Part shown: positions 7,274-15,770 of the stretch, one piece after another | Layout of the letters: every line of letters starts with the position of its first letter | How positions within the stretch are numbered: position 1 is the stretch's first letter | DNA from: Nitrospirota bacterium | GTDB taxonomy: Bacteria; Nitrospirota; Nitrospiria; Nitrospirales; Nitrospiraceae | Assembly: GCA_005877775.1 (NCBI GenBank) | Contig: VBOJ01000015.1 | Span: 1 to 40,488 of the forward strand | Direction: 5' to 3' | Length of the DNA: 40,488 bases | The notes under the pieces: generated by a model | What the model was told of the DNA's origin: nothing | Databases searched by the model: none | The model's input: the letters and a program-made list of their open reading frames with translations, nothing else | Made by a program: the position numbers and the translations under genes

Positions 7274-9526
7274 ATGAGCGAGCGCAGCGAGCAGGAACTG
7301 TTAGGCGATCTGGCGGATCGGTTCGGGATTGTCCCAGACTATTATGACAACTGGGGCTGCCAGCATCTCACCTCTGACAGGGCGAAACGGGCGATTCTTG
7401 CTGCAATGGGGCTGTGCGTTGAGACGGCAGATGAGCTGCGGCGAGAAGTGGCTGCATGCGAAAACGACCCGTGGCGACGGCCGTGCGATCCGGTGCTGGT
7501 TCTACGGACTGGAGAAAATCCTGGAAGCTGGTCCTTCCGACTGCCGGTCGAAGAGAGCGAGGAAAAGGGCGTACGGATTCACTGGGAACTCCGAGATGAA
7601 ATCGGTCGTCCCTGTGAGAGCGGCGAGTCTGCTGGCCCGCTCGTGCCGGTGGAAGCCCGTGTGGTAGACGGCCGGCGATATGCACGTTTTGAGGTGTCGG
7701 TTCCGTCTAGTCTGGCGATGGGTTATTACGATCTACTGGCCTTTGGCGTGACTCCATCTCAGGTTGTTGAGGGAACCCTTCGCCTGATCCTTGTGCCCTC
7801 TCGCTGCTATATCGCACCTCGGTTTCGAGAGGGAAAACGAATCTGGGGGCTGTCACTGCAACTGTATGCGCTCCGATCATCGCGGAACTGGGGCGTGGGG
7901 GATTTTGGAGATCTGGCTGAGCTTGCGGAGTGGTCAGCGAATGAAGTGGGGGTTGGGGTCATCGGACTGAGCCCGCTTCACGCCTTGAAGAATACACGAC
8001 CCTATCACATCAGTCCTTATGCTCCGGACAGCCGGCTCTATCTCAACGTCCTCTATTTGAATGTCGAGCGGGTCCCGGAGTATGCAGAATGCCTGGCAGC
8101 GCAACAGATGGTCGCCGATACTGGGTTTCGTTCGAGATTAGAGGCGCTCAGGAAAAGCGAAATTGTGGACTATGACCAGGTCTACGCGGCCAAGCAGACG
8201 ATTCTGGAGGCACTCTTTTCCACATTCCAGGAGCGGCACCTGACCGATACTGGGAGCGACCTGCATCCACGAACGGACCGAGGACGAGCATTTCAACAGT
8301 TCGTCCATGAGGAAGGGGACGCGCTTGAGGCCTTCGCGCTGTTCCAGGTGCTTACAGAAGAAATGCGCCGGCAGTACCCGCAGGTGTGGGTGTGGCAGGA
8401 CTGGCCTAAGCCATACCGCCATCCTAAATCAGCCGCCGTCGCCGCGTTTCGAGGCACACACGTGGGGCGTCTGCGGTTCTACCAGTACCTCCAGTGGGTT
8501 GCCAGCGAGCAGTTGGCAGGAGTGGCCGAGCGGGCGCGTGCGTCGGGCATGCCTATCGGTCTGTTCCATGACCTGGCCCTTGCCAACGATCGGTCTGGCA
8601 GTGACGCCTGGGTATTTCAGGATGTCCTGGACTTGGGAGCCGATAGCGGGTGCCCGCCCGACGCGTTTGCGCCCGAAGGACAGAACTGGGGACTGCCGCC
8701 CGTGAATCCGTTTCGACTGCGAGCCAGCGGGTATCAGATGTTTATCGACTTGCTACGGAAGAACCTGAAGTACGGCGGGGCGCTCAGGCTCGATCACGTC
8801 ATGGAGCTCTTTCGGCTGTTTTGGATCCCGCACGGACTCCCATCGTCTGCCGGAGCCTATGTGCGCTACCCGGCGGAGGACCTCCTGGGTATTTTGGCGC
8901 TTGAGAGCGTGCGCCATCAGACGGTCATCGTCGGAGAGGACCTCGGCACGGTCCCTGACTGGGTGCGTGAACGACTGGCTGCCTCCGGCGTGCTCTCCTA
9001 TCGTGTGTTTTACTTTGAGCGAACCGGAGACGGAACATGCAAAGCGCCCCAGGCCTATCCGGATCAGGCGGTGGCTGTGGTAACCACGCATGACCTTCCA
9101 ACCTTGACGGGGTTCTGGGGAGCGGAGGATATTCAGGTGCGCGGGAGGCTGGGATTGTATCCAGATGACACAACCCGTCGTCTCGCGTTGGAAGAGCGGC
9201 GTCAGCTCAAGGAGAGTATCTTGCGGGCGCTGAAGGCCCAGGGATTGCTGCCGGACGGCCTGACCGAGGAGTTGTCTACGGTGCCAAACATGACCCCTGA
9301 GCTTTGCCATGCGATCCATCTCTACCTTGCCCGCACACCTTGTTGGATGGTGTTGGCGACACTTGACGATCTCCTGGGAGAATTGACGCAGACCAACCTG
9401 CCGGGGACCATTGACAGCTACCCGAATTGGTCCAGAAAAACCGCGTGCTCCTTGGAAGAGCTTCGGAAAGAACCCAGGCTGAAGCGGCTTGCCGCCGAGC
9501 TGCAGGCGCTTCGTCCATTGGCATGA
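7274..9526 (+). CDS. malQ: 4-alpha-glucanotransferase (amylomaltase), long form
   Basis: MalQ (GH77) moves alpha-1,4-glucan segments between maltodextrins and releases glucose. The 750-residue protein is the long type, with an extra N-terminal domain (about 1-165) ahead of the barrel. Catalytic residues can be placed: the nucleophile Asp507 in LRLDHVMELFRLFW, the acid/base Glu555 in VIVGEDLGTVPD, and the third acid Asp607 in TTHDLPTLTGFW. The substrate-loop segment GLFHDLALANDRSGSDAW is also intact. It starts with ATG just downstream of the predicted promoter and has no clear ribosome binding site. It probably works with the glycogen phosphorylase at 27.2-29.4 kb. Confidence 0.95.
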   Translation: MSERSEQELLGDLADRFGIVPDYYDNWGCQHLTSDRAKRAILAAMGLCVETADELRREVAACENDPWRRPCDPVLVLRTGENPGSWSFRLPVEESEEKGVRIHWELRDEIGRPCESGESAGPLVPVEARVVDGRRYARFEVSVPSSLAMGYYDLLAFGVTPSQVVEGTLRLILVPSRCYIAPRFREGKRIWGLSLQLYALRSSRNWGVGDFGDLAELAEWSANEVGVGVIGLSPLHALKNTRPYHISPYAPDSRLYLNVLYLNVERVPEYAECLAAQQMVADTGFRSRLEALRKSEIVDYDQVYAAKQTILEALFSTFQERHLTDTGSDLHPRTDRGRAFQQFVHEEGDALEAFALFQVLTEEMRRQYPQVWVWQDWPKPYRHPKSAAVAAFRGTHVGRLRFYQYLQWVASEQLAGVAERARASGMPIGLFHDLALANDRSGSDAWVFQDVLDLGADSGCPPDAFAPEGQNWGLPPVNPFRLRASGYQMFIDLLRKNLKYGGALRLDHVMELFRLFWIPHGLPSSAGAYVRYPAEDLLGILALESVRHQTVIVGEDLGTVPDWVRERLAASGVLSYRVFYFERTGDGTCKAPQAYPDQAVAVVTTHDLPTLTGFWGAEDIQVRGRLGLYPDDTTRRLALEERRQLKESILRALKAQGLLPDGLTEELSTVPNMTPELCHAIHLYLARTPCWMVLATLDDLLGELTQTNLPGTIDSYPNWSRKTACSLEELRKEPRLKRLAAELQALRPLA

Positions 9527-9565
9527 AAGGACGCGCTCCGCCTCATGCGGCGCGCTTAGACCAAC

Positions 9566-10804
9566 GTGCTTCCACGGTCGGATTCATCTCCTTGGCGGTG
9601 GTTCAAGTGGCTGTTTCGCAGGGCAGACGGATCAAGCAGGATGTCGTGGGTCCTCGTCACCTCGGTCCTGCTGATTCTGCTGATCGTGGTGGTGGAAATG
9701 ATCGCGCCGGCCAATGTCGTGATCGCCTACGGGTTTGTGTTGCCGATTCTCCTGATCGCCACGGCCAGGAATCGCCGGCTCATGTATCTGACGCTGGCGC
9801 TCTGCATCGTGGCGACCTACATCGGGGTATTGAGACCGACGAAACCCGGACGATTCCAGTCCGCAGTGATCAATCGAACGGTGGTGGCAGGGGTGTTGAT
9901 TGCCGTGGCCTACTTCGCGATGACGCGAGAGGAGCGAAAGGCCAGAGAAGAAGCGGCTCGCGCCGAGCTCGCGTTGCAGAGCGAAAAGCTGCTGCGGGCC
10001 AACGCGCAGCTCGTTGAGATGAAAGACGTCCTGCACCGATCGGCAAGACTGGCTGCCGCCGGTCAGCTTGCCGCATCTGTCGCGCACGAGGTGGGCACCC
10101 CACTCCATTCGATCGCGTGGCACGTACAGGCGCTGGGAGAAGAGGCCAGCGTCACGCCGGAGATGCAGAAGCGGATCGCGATCATTGACTCGGAAATCAA
10201 CCGGGTGGTGCGCAGCATCAGGGAGCTGCTCTCCTCCACGAGACAACGGAAACCCAATCCCGCGCGACTGCGGATGGATCGACTCGTTCAGTCTGTCTCC
10301 GCCTTGATGGAACCATCTTTTATCGGCAAAGGGGTCTCGCTGAAGGTGGAGGCTGGAACCGATGCACCGGTGGTGAAGGGGGATACGGAGCAATTACAAC
10401 AGGTACTGATGAACCTGATGACCAACGCGTTGGCTGCGACAAACGCCGGTCAAGAGGTGTGGATCACGGTGGGGATGCGGGCGGCGACGACCGACGAAGT
10501 GGAGGAGCGGCGACTGGCCGGCGAGCCTGCCGTCGGGACGCTGGTCACGGTGACCGTACGTGATACAGGGTGTGGCATACCCGAAGATCATCAGAAACGG
10601 GCTTTTGAGCCCTTCTTTACCACGAAGGCCATCGGGGATGGCACGGGCTTGGGACTCTTTCTCAGCCGCGAGATTGTGACGGCGCACGGAGGATCCCTCG
10701 CAATCGAGAGTGGGGTCGGGAAGGGAACGACGGTGGTCATCTCGCTTCCGAGCTATGCGGAGAATGGAGCGGAGGCTCACGTGAGGGTCGGCGATGGAAC
10801 CTGA
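9566..10804 (+). CDS. Membrane sensor histidine kinase
   Basis: The 412-residue kinase has an N-terminal membrane region with about four hydrophobic segments (27-48, 50-66, 72-90, 105-118). A short coiled coil follows, then the dimerisation and phosphotransfer helix with His174 in SVAHEVGTPLHSI. The ATPase domain carries the N box (QVLMNLMTNALAAT, Asn283/287), G1 box DTGCGIP (333-339), F box and G2 box GTGLGL (359-364). It has no periplasmic sensor domain of note, so the signal is probably sensed in or near the membrane. Its end overlaps the response regulator start by 11 bases. The GTG start has no clear ribosome binding site; ATG at 9641 would cut off only a polar tail. Confidence 0.93.
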   Translation: MLPRSDSSPWRWFKWLFRRADGSSRMSWVLVTSVLLILLIVVVEMIAPANVVIAYGFVLPILLIATARNRRLMYLTLALCIVATYIGVLRPTKPGRFQSAVINRTVVAGVLIAVAYFAMTREERKAREEAARAELALQSEKLLRANAQLVEMKDVLHRSARLAAAGQLAASVAHEVGTPLHSIAWHVQALGEEASVTPEMQKRIAIIDSEINRVVRSIRELLSSTRQRKPNPARLRMDRLVQSVSALMEPSFIGKGVSLKVEAGTDAPVVKGDTEQLQQVLMNLMTNALAATNAGQEVWITVGMRAATTDEVEERRLAGEPAVGTLVTVTVRDTGCGIPEDHQKRAFEPFFTTKAIGDGTGLGLFLSREIVTAHGGSLAIESGVGKGTTVVISLPSYAENGAEAHVRVGDGT

Positions 10805-12212
10805 GGGCACCATTCTTGTGGTGGATGACGACGCCGTCGCGCGCGATCTCCTGGTGGAGGCGCTCCGCAAGGAGGGCTACCAGGTGGAGGCAGTCGTCGA
10901 TGGTGCCCAGGCAATCGAACGAGGTCGCCTGAAACGGTTCGATGTGGTCCTGACCGACATCCGAATGGGCTCGGTGGACGGCCTCGAAGTGTTGCGGGAA
11001 TTCAAGCAGATCAGTCCGGATACCCTCATCGTGCTCCTGACCGCGTTCGGATCTATGGAGGGAGCGATCGAGGCCATCAAGCAGGGCGCCTATGACTACC
11101 TGGCAAAACCCTTCAAGAAAGAGGAAATCAAACTGGTGGTCCGGCGCAGTCTCGATCACGGCCGTCTTGTGCAGGAGAACACGCGGTTCAGAGAAGAACT
11201 TCGTGAACGCCAGGAGTTGTCGCCGCTGGTGGGCTGCAGCCCGCTCATGCTGGAGGTGTATAAGCTCGTGGCGCGTGTGTCCACAGGCAAGAGCACAGTC
11301 CTGCTCGAAGGCGAAAGCGGGACCGGCAAGGAACTGATCGCGCGCGCGATCCACGCCAATAGTCCGCGGCGAGAACGGCTGTTCGTCCCCGTGAACTGCG
11401 CCGCCCTGCCGGATACGCTGCTGGAGACCGAACTCTTCGGACATGAGAAGGGCGCTTTCACCGGCGCCGTTGGCGTGAAGCAAGGGCTCTTCGAGACCGC
11501 CCATGAGGGGAGCATCTTTCTGGATGAAATCGGAGAGTTGGGGCTGGCCCTTCAGGTCAAGCTCCTGCGAGTGATCCAGGAACAAGAAGTCCGGCGGGTC
11601 GGCGGGACCGGCTCGATCAAGGTTGATGTCCGGATCATTGCGGCCACGAATCGTGACTTAGCCAATCTGGTCAAGGAAGGCCGGTTCCGGGAAGACCTCT
11701 TCTACCGGCTGAATGTGGTGCGGATTGGGCTCCCCCCGTTGCGGGAACGTCGCGAGGATATTCCCGTGCTCGCCCATCATTTTTTTCAGAAGTTTTCACG
11801 GGGCTCGACCCGTCCGATTACAGGATTCGTGCCTGGCACCTTGGCGCTTCTCCAACGCTACCACTGGCCGGGGAATGTGAGGGAGCTCGAGAATGCGATT
11901 GAGCGAGCCGTGTCGCTGAGTCACGGCCCGCTGGTGCTGCCGGATGACCTGCCGGATGCGATCCGAAACGCCGGGGCCGGCTCCTCTGAGGATACGGTTG
12001 GAAGGGGCTCCGGGAAGGAGGAGGCGCTCCTCACGCTGGATGAGGTGGAGAAACGGCATCTCATGAGAGTCCTGCGTGAGACCGGGGGGAACAAGGCCCG
12101 CGCCGCCAAGATTCTAGGCATTGACCGACGGACACTCTACCGCATGGTGGAGCGGTTCGGGCTGGAGATGGGAGAAGGAGCAGACGAATCAGGACTGAGT
12201 ACTGAGGACTGA
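10794..12212 (+). CDS. NtrC-family sigma-54-dependent response regulator
   Basis: The 472-residue protein has a receiver domain (about 6-120) with the acidic pocket DDD at 11-13, phosphoacceptor Asp55 and Lys105. A sigma-54 activator AAA+ domain follows, with Walker A GESGTGKE at 173-180, the sigma-54-contacting loop GAFTGA at 220-225, and an arginine-finger region. A Fis-type helix-turn-helix lies at about 415-455 (NKARAAKILGIDRRTLYRM). It is the partner of the overlapping histidine kinase. The final residues GLSTED and the stop codon lie within the left arm of a palindromic micro-repeat, so the natural C-terminus appears to have been replaced or extended by that element. The target operon is unknown. 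Confidence 0.96.
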   Translation: MEPEGTILVVDDDAVARDLLVEALRKEGYQVEAVVDGAQAIERGRLKRFDVVLTDIRMGSVDGLEVLREFKQISPDTLIVLLTAFGSMEGAIEAIKQGAYDYLAKPFKKEEIKLVVRRSLDHGRLVQENTRFREELRERQELSPLVGCSPLMLEVYKLVARVSTGKSTVLLEGESGTGKELIARAIHANSPRRERLFVPVNCAALPDTLLETELFGHEKGAFTGAVGVKQGLFETAHEGSIFLDEIGELGLALQVKLLRVIQEQEVRRVGGTGSIKVDVRIIAATNRDLANLVKEGRFREDLFYRLNVVRIGLPPLRERREDIPVLAHHFFQKFSRGSTRPITGFVPGTLALLQRYHWPGNVRELENAIERAVSLSHGPLVLPDDLPDAIRNAGAGSSEDTVGRGSGKEEALLTLDEVEKRHLMRVLRETGGNKARAAKILGIDRRTLYRMVERFGLEMGEGADESGLSTED

Positions 12213-12265
12213 GGACCAGGAGGTGCACTCGACATTCAGCCCTCAGCACGCATCGCTCAGCACTG
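12191..12265. repeat. Micro-repeat palindrome A (word ACTGAGG/GCTGAG)
   Basis: The left arm holds three ACTGAG(T/G) units at 12194-12214. The right arm (12234-12265) holds the reverse complements, with CTCAGCAC written twice and CAGCCCTCAG. It lies between two convergent genes and ends three bases before the minus-strand stop codon, so it may act as a bidirectional terminator, though it has no T-run. Confidence 0.7.
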
Positions 12266-12267
12266 TT

Positions 12268-12729
12268 TCAGAGAAGACCGAGCGCATTCTTCACCAACCG
12301 GAGCTGGTTAGCCGCGCTTTGCGGAAGCGGCGTGTCGTAGGTGCGCCAGAACGAGAACAGACTGTCCTTGCCTTGATGCGTGACCTCGATGGTCAGGCGC
12401 GTCGCGGTCTCCTTCTCAGGCGCGAGGGTGGCTTCCACCTGGCTGCGGCTGACACCAACGCGAAAGATCAAGAGCCAATTCCAGATGCTGTCGATTTCCT
12501 GCCGATAGGCGGCGCTCACGACCCTGTCCGGCTCATTTCCGCTGCGAAGGGTGTATCCGCCTTCTGTGAGCACCTGGATGACTGCGGCCTTGACGCGGTC
12601 TTGCGGGGCGGCCAACGTGGCTTCGATGAAGTCAGGCCCGCGCTGGGCCTTCGTGGTTGAACAGTTGGTCATGAGCGCAGCCGCGATCACCAGTATGATG
12701 GTTCCCGTCGGGCTCGTTGCTCCGCGCAT
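12268..12729 (-). CDS. Small putative lipoprotein, unknown function
   Basis: Started at the ATG at 12729, the protein has 153 residues. AGGAGGAGG just upstream fixes this start against longer options. A hydrophobic signal (about 9-21) ends ALMTNC, so Cys23 may be lipidated, but Asn before Cys is unusual for a lipobox. The body resembles small outer-membrane lipoproteins: APQDRVKAAVIQVLTEGGYTL, a strand-rich centre and an SFWRTYDTPLP segment. It follows the AsnC-type gene by 20 bases and probably shares its transcript. I cannot assign a function. Confidence 0.75.
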   Translation of the reverse strand: MRGATSPTGTIILVIAAALMTNCSTTKAQRGPDFIEATLAAPQDRVKAAVIQVLTEGGYTLRSGNEPDRVVSAAYRQEIDSIWNWLLIFRVGVSRSQVEATLAPEKETATRLTIEVTHQGKDSLFSFWRTYDTPLPQSAANQLRLVKNALGLL

Positions 12730-12749
12730 CAGCGCCTCCTCCTGGCCAA

Positions 12750-12992
12750 CTATTTTTTCAAGCGGTACACGAGATGGGTATCGGTCTGAGCGACGCCCTC
12801 GATAGCATGAATTTTCGTGAGCACCAGAGAGGTCAGCGCATCCTGATCGGTCACTTCCACCAGCGCGAAGATGTCCGGCTTCCCCCAACAGGGGTCAATG
12901 GTCTTGATCTCCTTGATGTCTGACAAGGCCCTGACGACGTCGGCCGTCTGCCCGGGCAACACGTTAATCAGAACATAGGCGCGATCAGACAC
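12750..12992 (-). CDS. Stand-alone AsnC/Lrp ligand-binding (RAM) domain protein
   Basis: With the GTG start at 12992 the protein has 80 residues and opens SDRAYVLINVLPGQ, the usual beginning of stand-alone RAM domains. GGGGAG sits 7 bases upstream. A longer start at 13058 adds a non-conserved Pro-rich tail. The fold is beta-alpha-beta-beta-alpha-beta, with DPCWGKPDIFALVEVTD in the middle. It has no DNA-binding domain, so it probably binds a small molecule or partners with a full Lrp protein. It precedes the lipoprotein gene in the same direction. Confidence 0.8.
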   Translation of the reverse strand: MSDRAYVLINVLPGQTADVVRALSDIKEIKTIDPCWGKPDIFALVEVTDQDALTSLVLTKIHAIEGVAQTDTHLVYRLKK

Positions 12993-13110
12993 GTCATACT
13001 CCCCGTTGGGGGGTCGCTGTATGGTGTTCCCGGGTGGTTTAAGATCGGGTCGTGACATTAGCGGATACTCCAGTTACAAGTCAACACCTTCGTCTGGTGC
13101 AAGGCAAACT

Positions 13111-14430
13111 CTATTTCGGGGAAACCAACACTTCGATGTTTCGCTCGTCGCCGATACTGGTCAACTCCGCTTCGAGCCCACGAGGGTTTCCTATGCGGCC
13201 CTCCGGATCATAGACAAAACAGAAGAGTGTGGTGCAGTCCGGGTGGGTCGAGTAGCGCTGGCAATCGATCACGAGTTGATCAGCGACTTCCTTCGCCCCG
13301 AGCCCAGGCCTGGTCTTCTTGACGACGATCGCGATTTTCTCCCGTTTCAACCGGAAGCTCGTTCGGTTGGCCGATTCCGTATAGCTTGGCATCCAGTCTT
13401 CCGTCACGATGTCATCGAATTCCAATCGCAAGAGAGCGTAGAAGAGGTCCTGCACATCGTATTCATCTTCCACTTCGAGCGTCGCTCGATATTCCCGTCG
13501 CAATCGAAGCTGTCTCGCGACCGCATGAAAGCGAGTACAAATCTTCCGAACCAGTTCAAGAGCGTCGGACTCAGAGCCTATCCTTGGCGTCGTCGCGTAA
13601 GACCAGTTGGGGAGCTGCCTATCAGATCCAACTAAACCATGTCCTGATCGGGCCTGTTGGCCGGACGGCGATGTATACCGGTCAGTCGTAGAGGATTTCG
13701 TGGAACGAACAGTAAGGGGTACCCCTGGCTTCGTGGCAATGGGCGGAGGCGGCGGGAGGGAGGAGACGGGCTGAACCGGATCGCCGACCGGCGGAACCGG
13801 TGTCGCGGTCGCAGAGGGAGGGGTTGGAAGATAAGGTGGAGCCGGGGCCACCATAGCAGGCGGGGGTGCGGCGGCGACAGGGGCACCAGGCGCGGCGGTC
13901 GGGGGTGAAGGTGGAGTGACGGGAGGCGGAGCCCAGACCGTGCCTGGCGGAGCGGGATAGATCACAAAGGGCGTGCCGGGGATAACTGTCGCTGGCGGAG
14001 GAGGGAGCGGAGCCGGGGAACGCTGCGCAGGACTTGCTGCGGAGTCACTTGGTTGTGGGATTGGGACAGTGTCGGAACGATCTTGGCTCACTCCCAGAAA
14101 GTCAAGTTTCTTCTGCTCAAGCCGGGCGATGAGCCCCTGGAGTATCGAGAGGGTTTTGCCGATCTCGGTGACGGGGTAGGTTTTGATGCGGTGATGCCGA
14201 TGTTCCTGGAATTCCTGTGACTTATCACCAAAGACCCTCCGAATGGTGTCTCGGATCTGCACTTCAGCCCTCGCTTTCAGTGCGTCACGATACGGGAACC
14301 CGTCTTTCTTCATGTCTTCAACCTGGGTGACTCGTTCTCGCAGTTGCTCAATGCTTTGGTTGATCTCGGCAACCGCAAGGACAACCTTTTGGCGGTTTCG
14401 ACGATGCTCGTGGGACTTGCTCTTCGCCAT
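13111..14430 (-). CDS. Coiled-coil/proline-rich protein with degenerate PD-(D/E)XK-like domain
   Basis: The 439-residue protein begins at the ATG at 14430, after GAGGAAGAG. It has three parts. Residues 1-112 are a charged helical, probably coiled-coil, domain (RDTIRRVFGDKSQEFQ, EIGKTLSILQGLIARLE). Residues 123-236 are a long low-complexity Pro/Ala linker. Residues 285-439 resemble the DpnII/MboI-like nuclease fold (EDEYDVQDLFYALLRLEFDD, and HPDCTTLFCFVYDPEGRIGNP). In the active family the core reads about RxDF...ExK. Here I see RTSF at 356-359 and VVKK at 369-372, so both acidic residues are gone and only Lys remains. It is probably a binding module, not a nuclease. Family assignment is from memory. 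Confidence 0.7.
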   Translation of the reverse strand: MAKSKSHEHRRNRQKVVLAVAEINQSIEQLRERVTQVEDMKKDGFPYRDALKARAEVQIRDTIRRVFGDKSQEFQEHRHHRIKTYPVTEIGKTLSILQGLIARLEQKKLDFLGVSQDRSDTVPIPQPSDSAASPAQRSPAPLPPPPATVIPGTPFVIYPAPPGTVWAPPPVTPPSPPTAAPGAPVAAAPPPAMVAPAPPYLPTPPSATATPVPPVGDPVQPVSSLPPPPPIATKPGVPLTVRSTKSSTTDRYTSPSGQQARSGHGLVGSDRQLPNWSYATTPRIGSESDALELVRKICTRFHAVARQLRLRREYRATLEVEDEYDVQDLFYALLRLEFDDIVTEDWMPSYTESANRTSFRLKREKIAIVVKKTRPGLGAKEVADQLVIDCQRYSTHPDCTTLFCFVYDPEGRIGNPRGLEAELTSIGDERNIEVLVSPK

Positions 14431-14742
14431 CGCTCTTCCTCGGCATCCAGCACACATACCTTCAACGAGGAGTGCTTGGTGGAGGTGCACTCAGGTCGCG
14501 CGAGTGCGCTGGGTATGGTCAAGAAAAGTCTAACTCAACCTCGGTAGCCTGGCAAGCAAACGGGGAATTCTGGTTCTCGTGACCGAGTGCCATTCGAACA
14601 TGTCCCGCCTTGCGCCTTGTGGCGAAATCCTGATGGCTGGCCGCGCTCGACGCGATTGTAAATGAAGGGAATCTCCGTGCTGTGAGACAGAAAACCGGAC
14701 ATCAGCTATAGTTTGGAGGGAGCACAAGAGGGAACCTAGCCC
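14431..14742. other. Intergenic region between divergent genes
   Basis: This 312-base gap lies between the minus-strand nuclease-fold gene and the plus-strand membrane protein. The right end holds a fair promoter (described separately). No coding frame or repeat here is convincing, and no clear minus-strand promoter was found. Confidence 0.4.
14684..14712 (+). promoter_or_regulatory. Candidate promoter for the CxxC membrane protein
   Basis: GAGACA (14684-14689) and TATAGT (14707-14712) are 17 bases apart. The -10 is near consensus and the -35 keeps the GACA half. Transcription would start about 25 bases before the ATG at 14743. Confidence 0.45.
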
Positions 14743-15249
14743 ATGGAAAAAATCAGCGAGATGATTCGGCCGCTGTTTGTTGGCATCACGGTGGGTCTCG
14801 TCGTGGGAATCCTCGTCCTGGACATGATGTTGCCTCTGGACTTGGCGGCGGGGATGTTTTACGTGGCCTTGGTCATGATCTCCCTGTGGTCGCAAAAGCG
14901 GTCGTTCACCCTCTTCGTCGCCGCGGCCTGCACGGCGCTGATCGTGATGGATTTTCGCTACTCCTCCGGCGAGCGGAATCTCCAGATGGCGATTGCCGAC
15001 CGGGGCCTGGCGCTGTTTGCGACTTGGTCCACCGCAATTCTGGCGCTCTTACTGACGAAGGTGCAGGAAGAGTACGACATCCTGCGCGGATTGTTGCCGA
15101 TGTGCGCTGGCTGCAAGAAGATCCACGATGACGGGAATTGGCAGCACCTCGAACAATATGTCCGGGACAATTCGGACGTGCGGTTCTCCCGAACGCTGTG
15201 CCCTGAATGTCGGAAGAAGTGGACCCCGAGAGCAGTGGGGGCACGTTAG
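14743..15249 (+). CDS. Membrane protein with a CxxC...CxxC cytosolic tail
   Basis: The 168-residue protein has four hydrophobic segments (about 11-30, 36-50, 55-70, 88-105) and a cytosolic tail. The tail contains LPMCAGCKKIHDDGNW and then LCPECRKKW, so Cys121/124 and Cys153/156 could hold zinc or another metal. The tail closely resembles a module, LPxCxxCKKIRxDxGYW, that is usually found at the end of PAS or receiver signalling proteins. Here it is attached directly to a four-helix membrane domain with no kinase or cyclase. It may be a sensor without an output domain, or a partner of a separate one. GAGGGA precedes the ATG. Confidence 0.8.
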   Translation: MEKISEMIRPLFVGITVGLVVGILVLDMMLPLDLAAGMFYVALVMISLWSQKRSFTLFVAAACTALIVMDFRYSSGERNLQMAIADRGLALFATWSTAILALLLTKVQEEYDILRGLLPMCAGCKKIHDDGNWQHLEQYVRDNSDVRFSRTLCPECRKKWTPRAVGAR

Positions 15250-15382
15250 TCAGAATCAGGAAAGACATGGCCTCATCTCCAGCCGATTATCTTCATTGCT
15301 AGCCACACCTCGCGTCTCCCCGTCATCAACGAAGTTTCACGCACAGTCTCGGAAGCCATGCTACGAGAAGGGTAGAGCTCGA

Positions 15383-15501
15383 CGTGAAACTATTTCACCC
15401 CGTACCACAGGAAGCCCCGGTCCGTTCCATGGACCGGACCCCTCCTGTGAACCTTGTTCTTCGGGGAAGAAACGGGGTGAAGCCGTGGTACGGGGTTCAC
15501 G
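15383..15501. repeat. Highly structured intergenic element with nested and alternative stems
   Basis: The outer arms are CGTGAA (15383-15388) with TTCACG (15496-15501), then CCCCGTACCAC (15398-15408) with GTGGTACGGGG (15485-15495). Inside are CCGGTCC (15417-15423) with GGACCGG (15431-15437), and TTCTTC/GAAGAA (15457-15471). Competing pairs also exist: TTCACCCCGT (15394-15403) with ACGGGGTGAA (15472-15481), and GTGAAA/TTTCAC (15384-15398). It may be a mobile-type palindromic element or a structured RNA. It lies next to tRNA-Arg. Confidence 0.7.
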
Positions 15502-15566
15502 ATCAGCGGCGAACGGCGGGACGGAATATGGTGACGGCTGGGAGACTTGAACGGGTGTTCAGGTAT

Positions 15567-15643
15567 TGGTGCCCCCGACACGAATTGAACGTGCGACCCG
15601 CGGTTTAGGAAACCGCTGCTCTATCCAACTGAGCTACGGGGGC
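15567..15643 (-). tRNA. tRNA-Arg (anticodon CCT), CCA encoded
   Basis: On the minus strand the acceptor stem is GCCCCCG with CGGGGGC, followed by discriminator A and an encoded CCA (15567-15569). The D arm GAGCTC-type loop, T arm and the anticodon stem GCGGT/ACCGC around TTCCTAA are all present. CCT reads the rare arginine codon AGG. Confidence 0.95.
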
Positions 15644-15715
15644 ACGGGCGTTACGATACCGAATGGGTGCGGGAAAGTCTAGTTTGCAGAACTTGAGAAA
15701 GGTGTTGAGGCACAA

Positions 15716-15742
15716 GGGACAGGCTGCTGCCTGCTTCTGTCA
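15716..15742. terminator. Possible hairpin terminator, no T-run
   Basis: GACAG (15718-15722) pairs with CTGTC (15737-15741), and an alternative CAGGC/GCCTG (15720-15733) lies inside. It follows the minus-strand lipoprotein gene. The lack of a T-run on either side makes intrinsic termination uncertain. Confidence 0.3.
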
Positions 15743-15770
15743 CGAACCGAGTTGATGGCAGGATGTCGAG

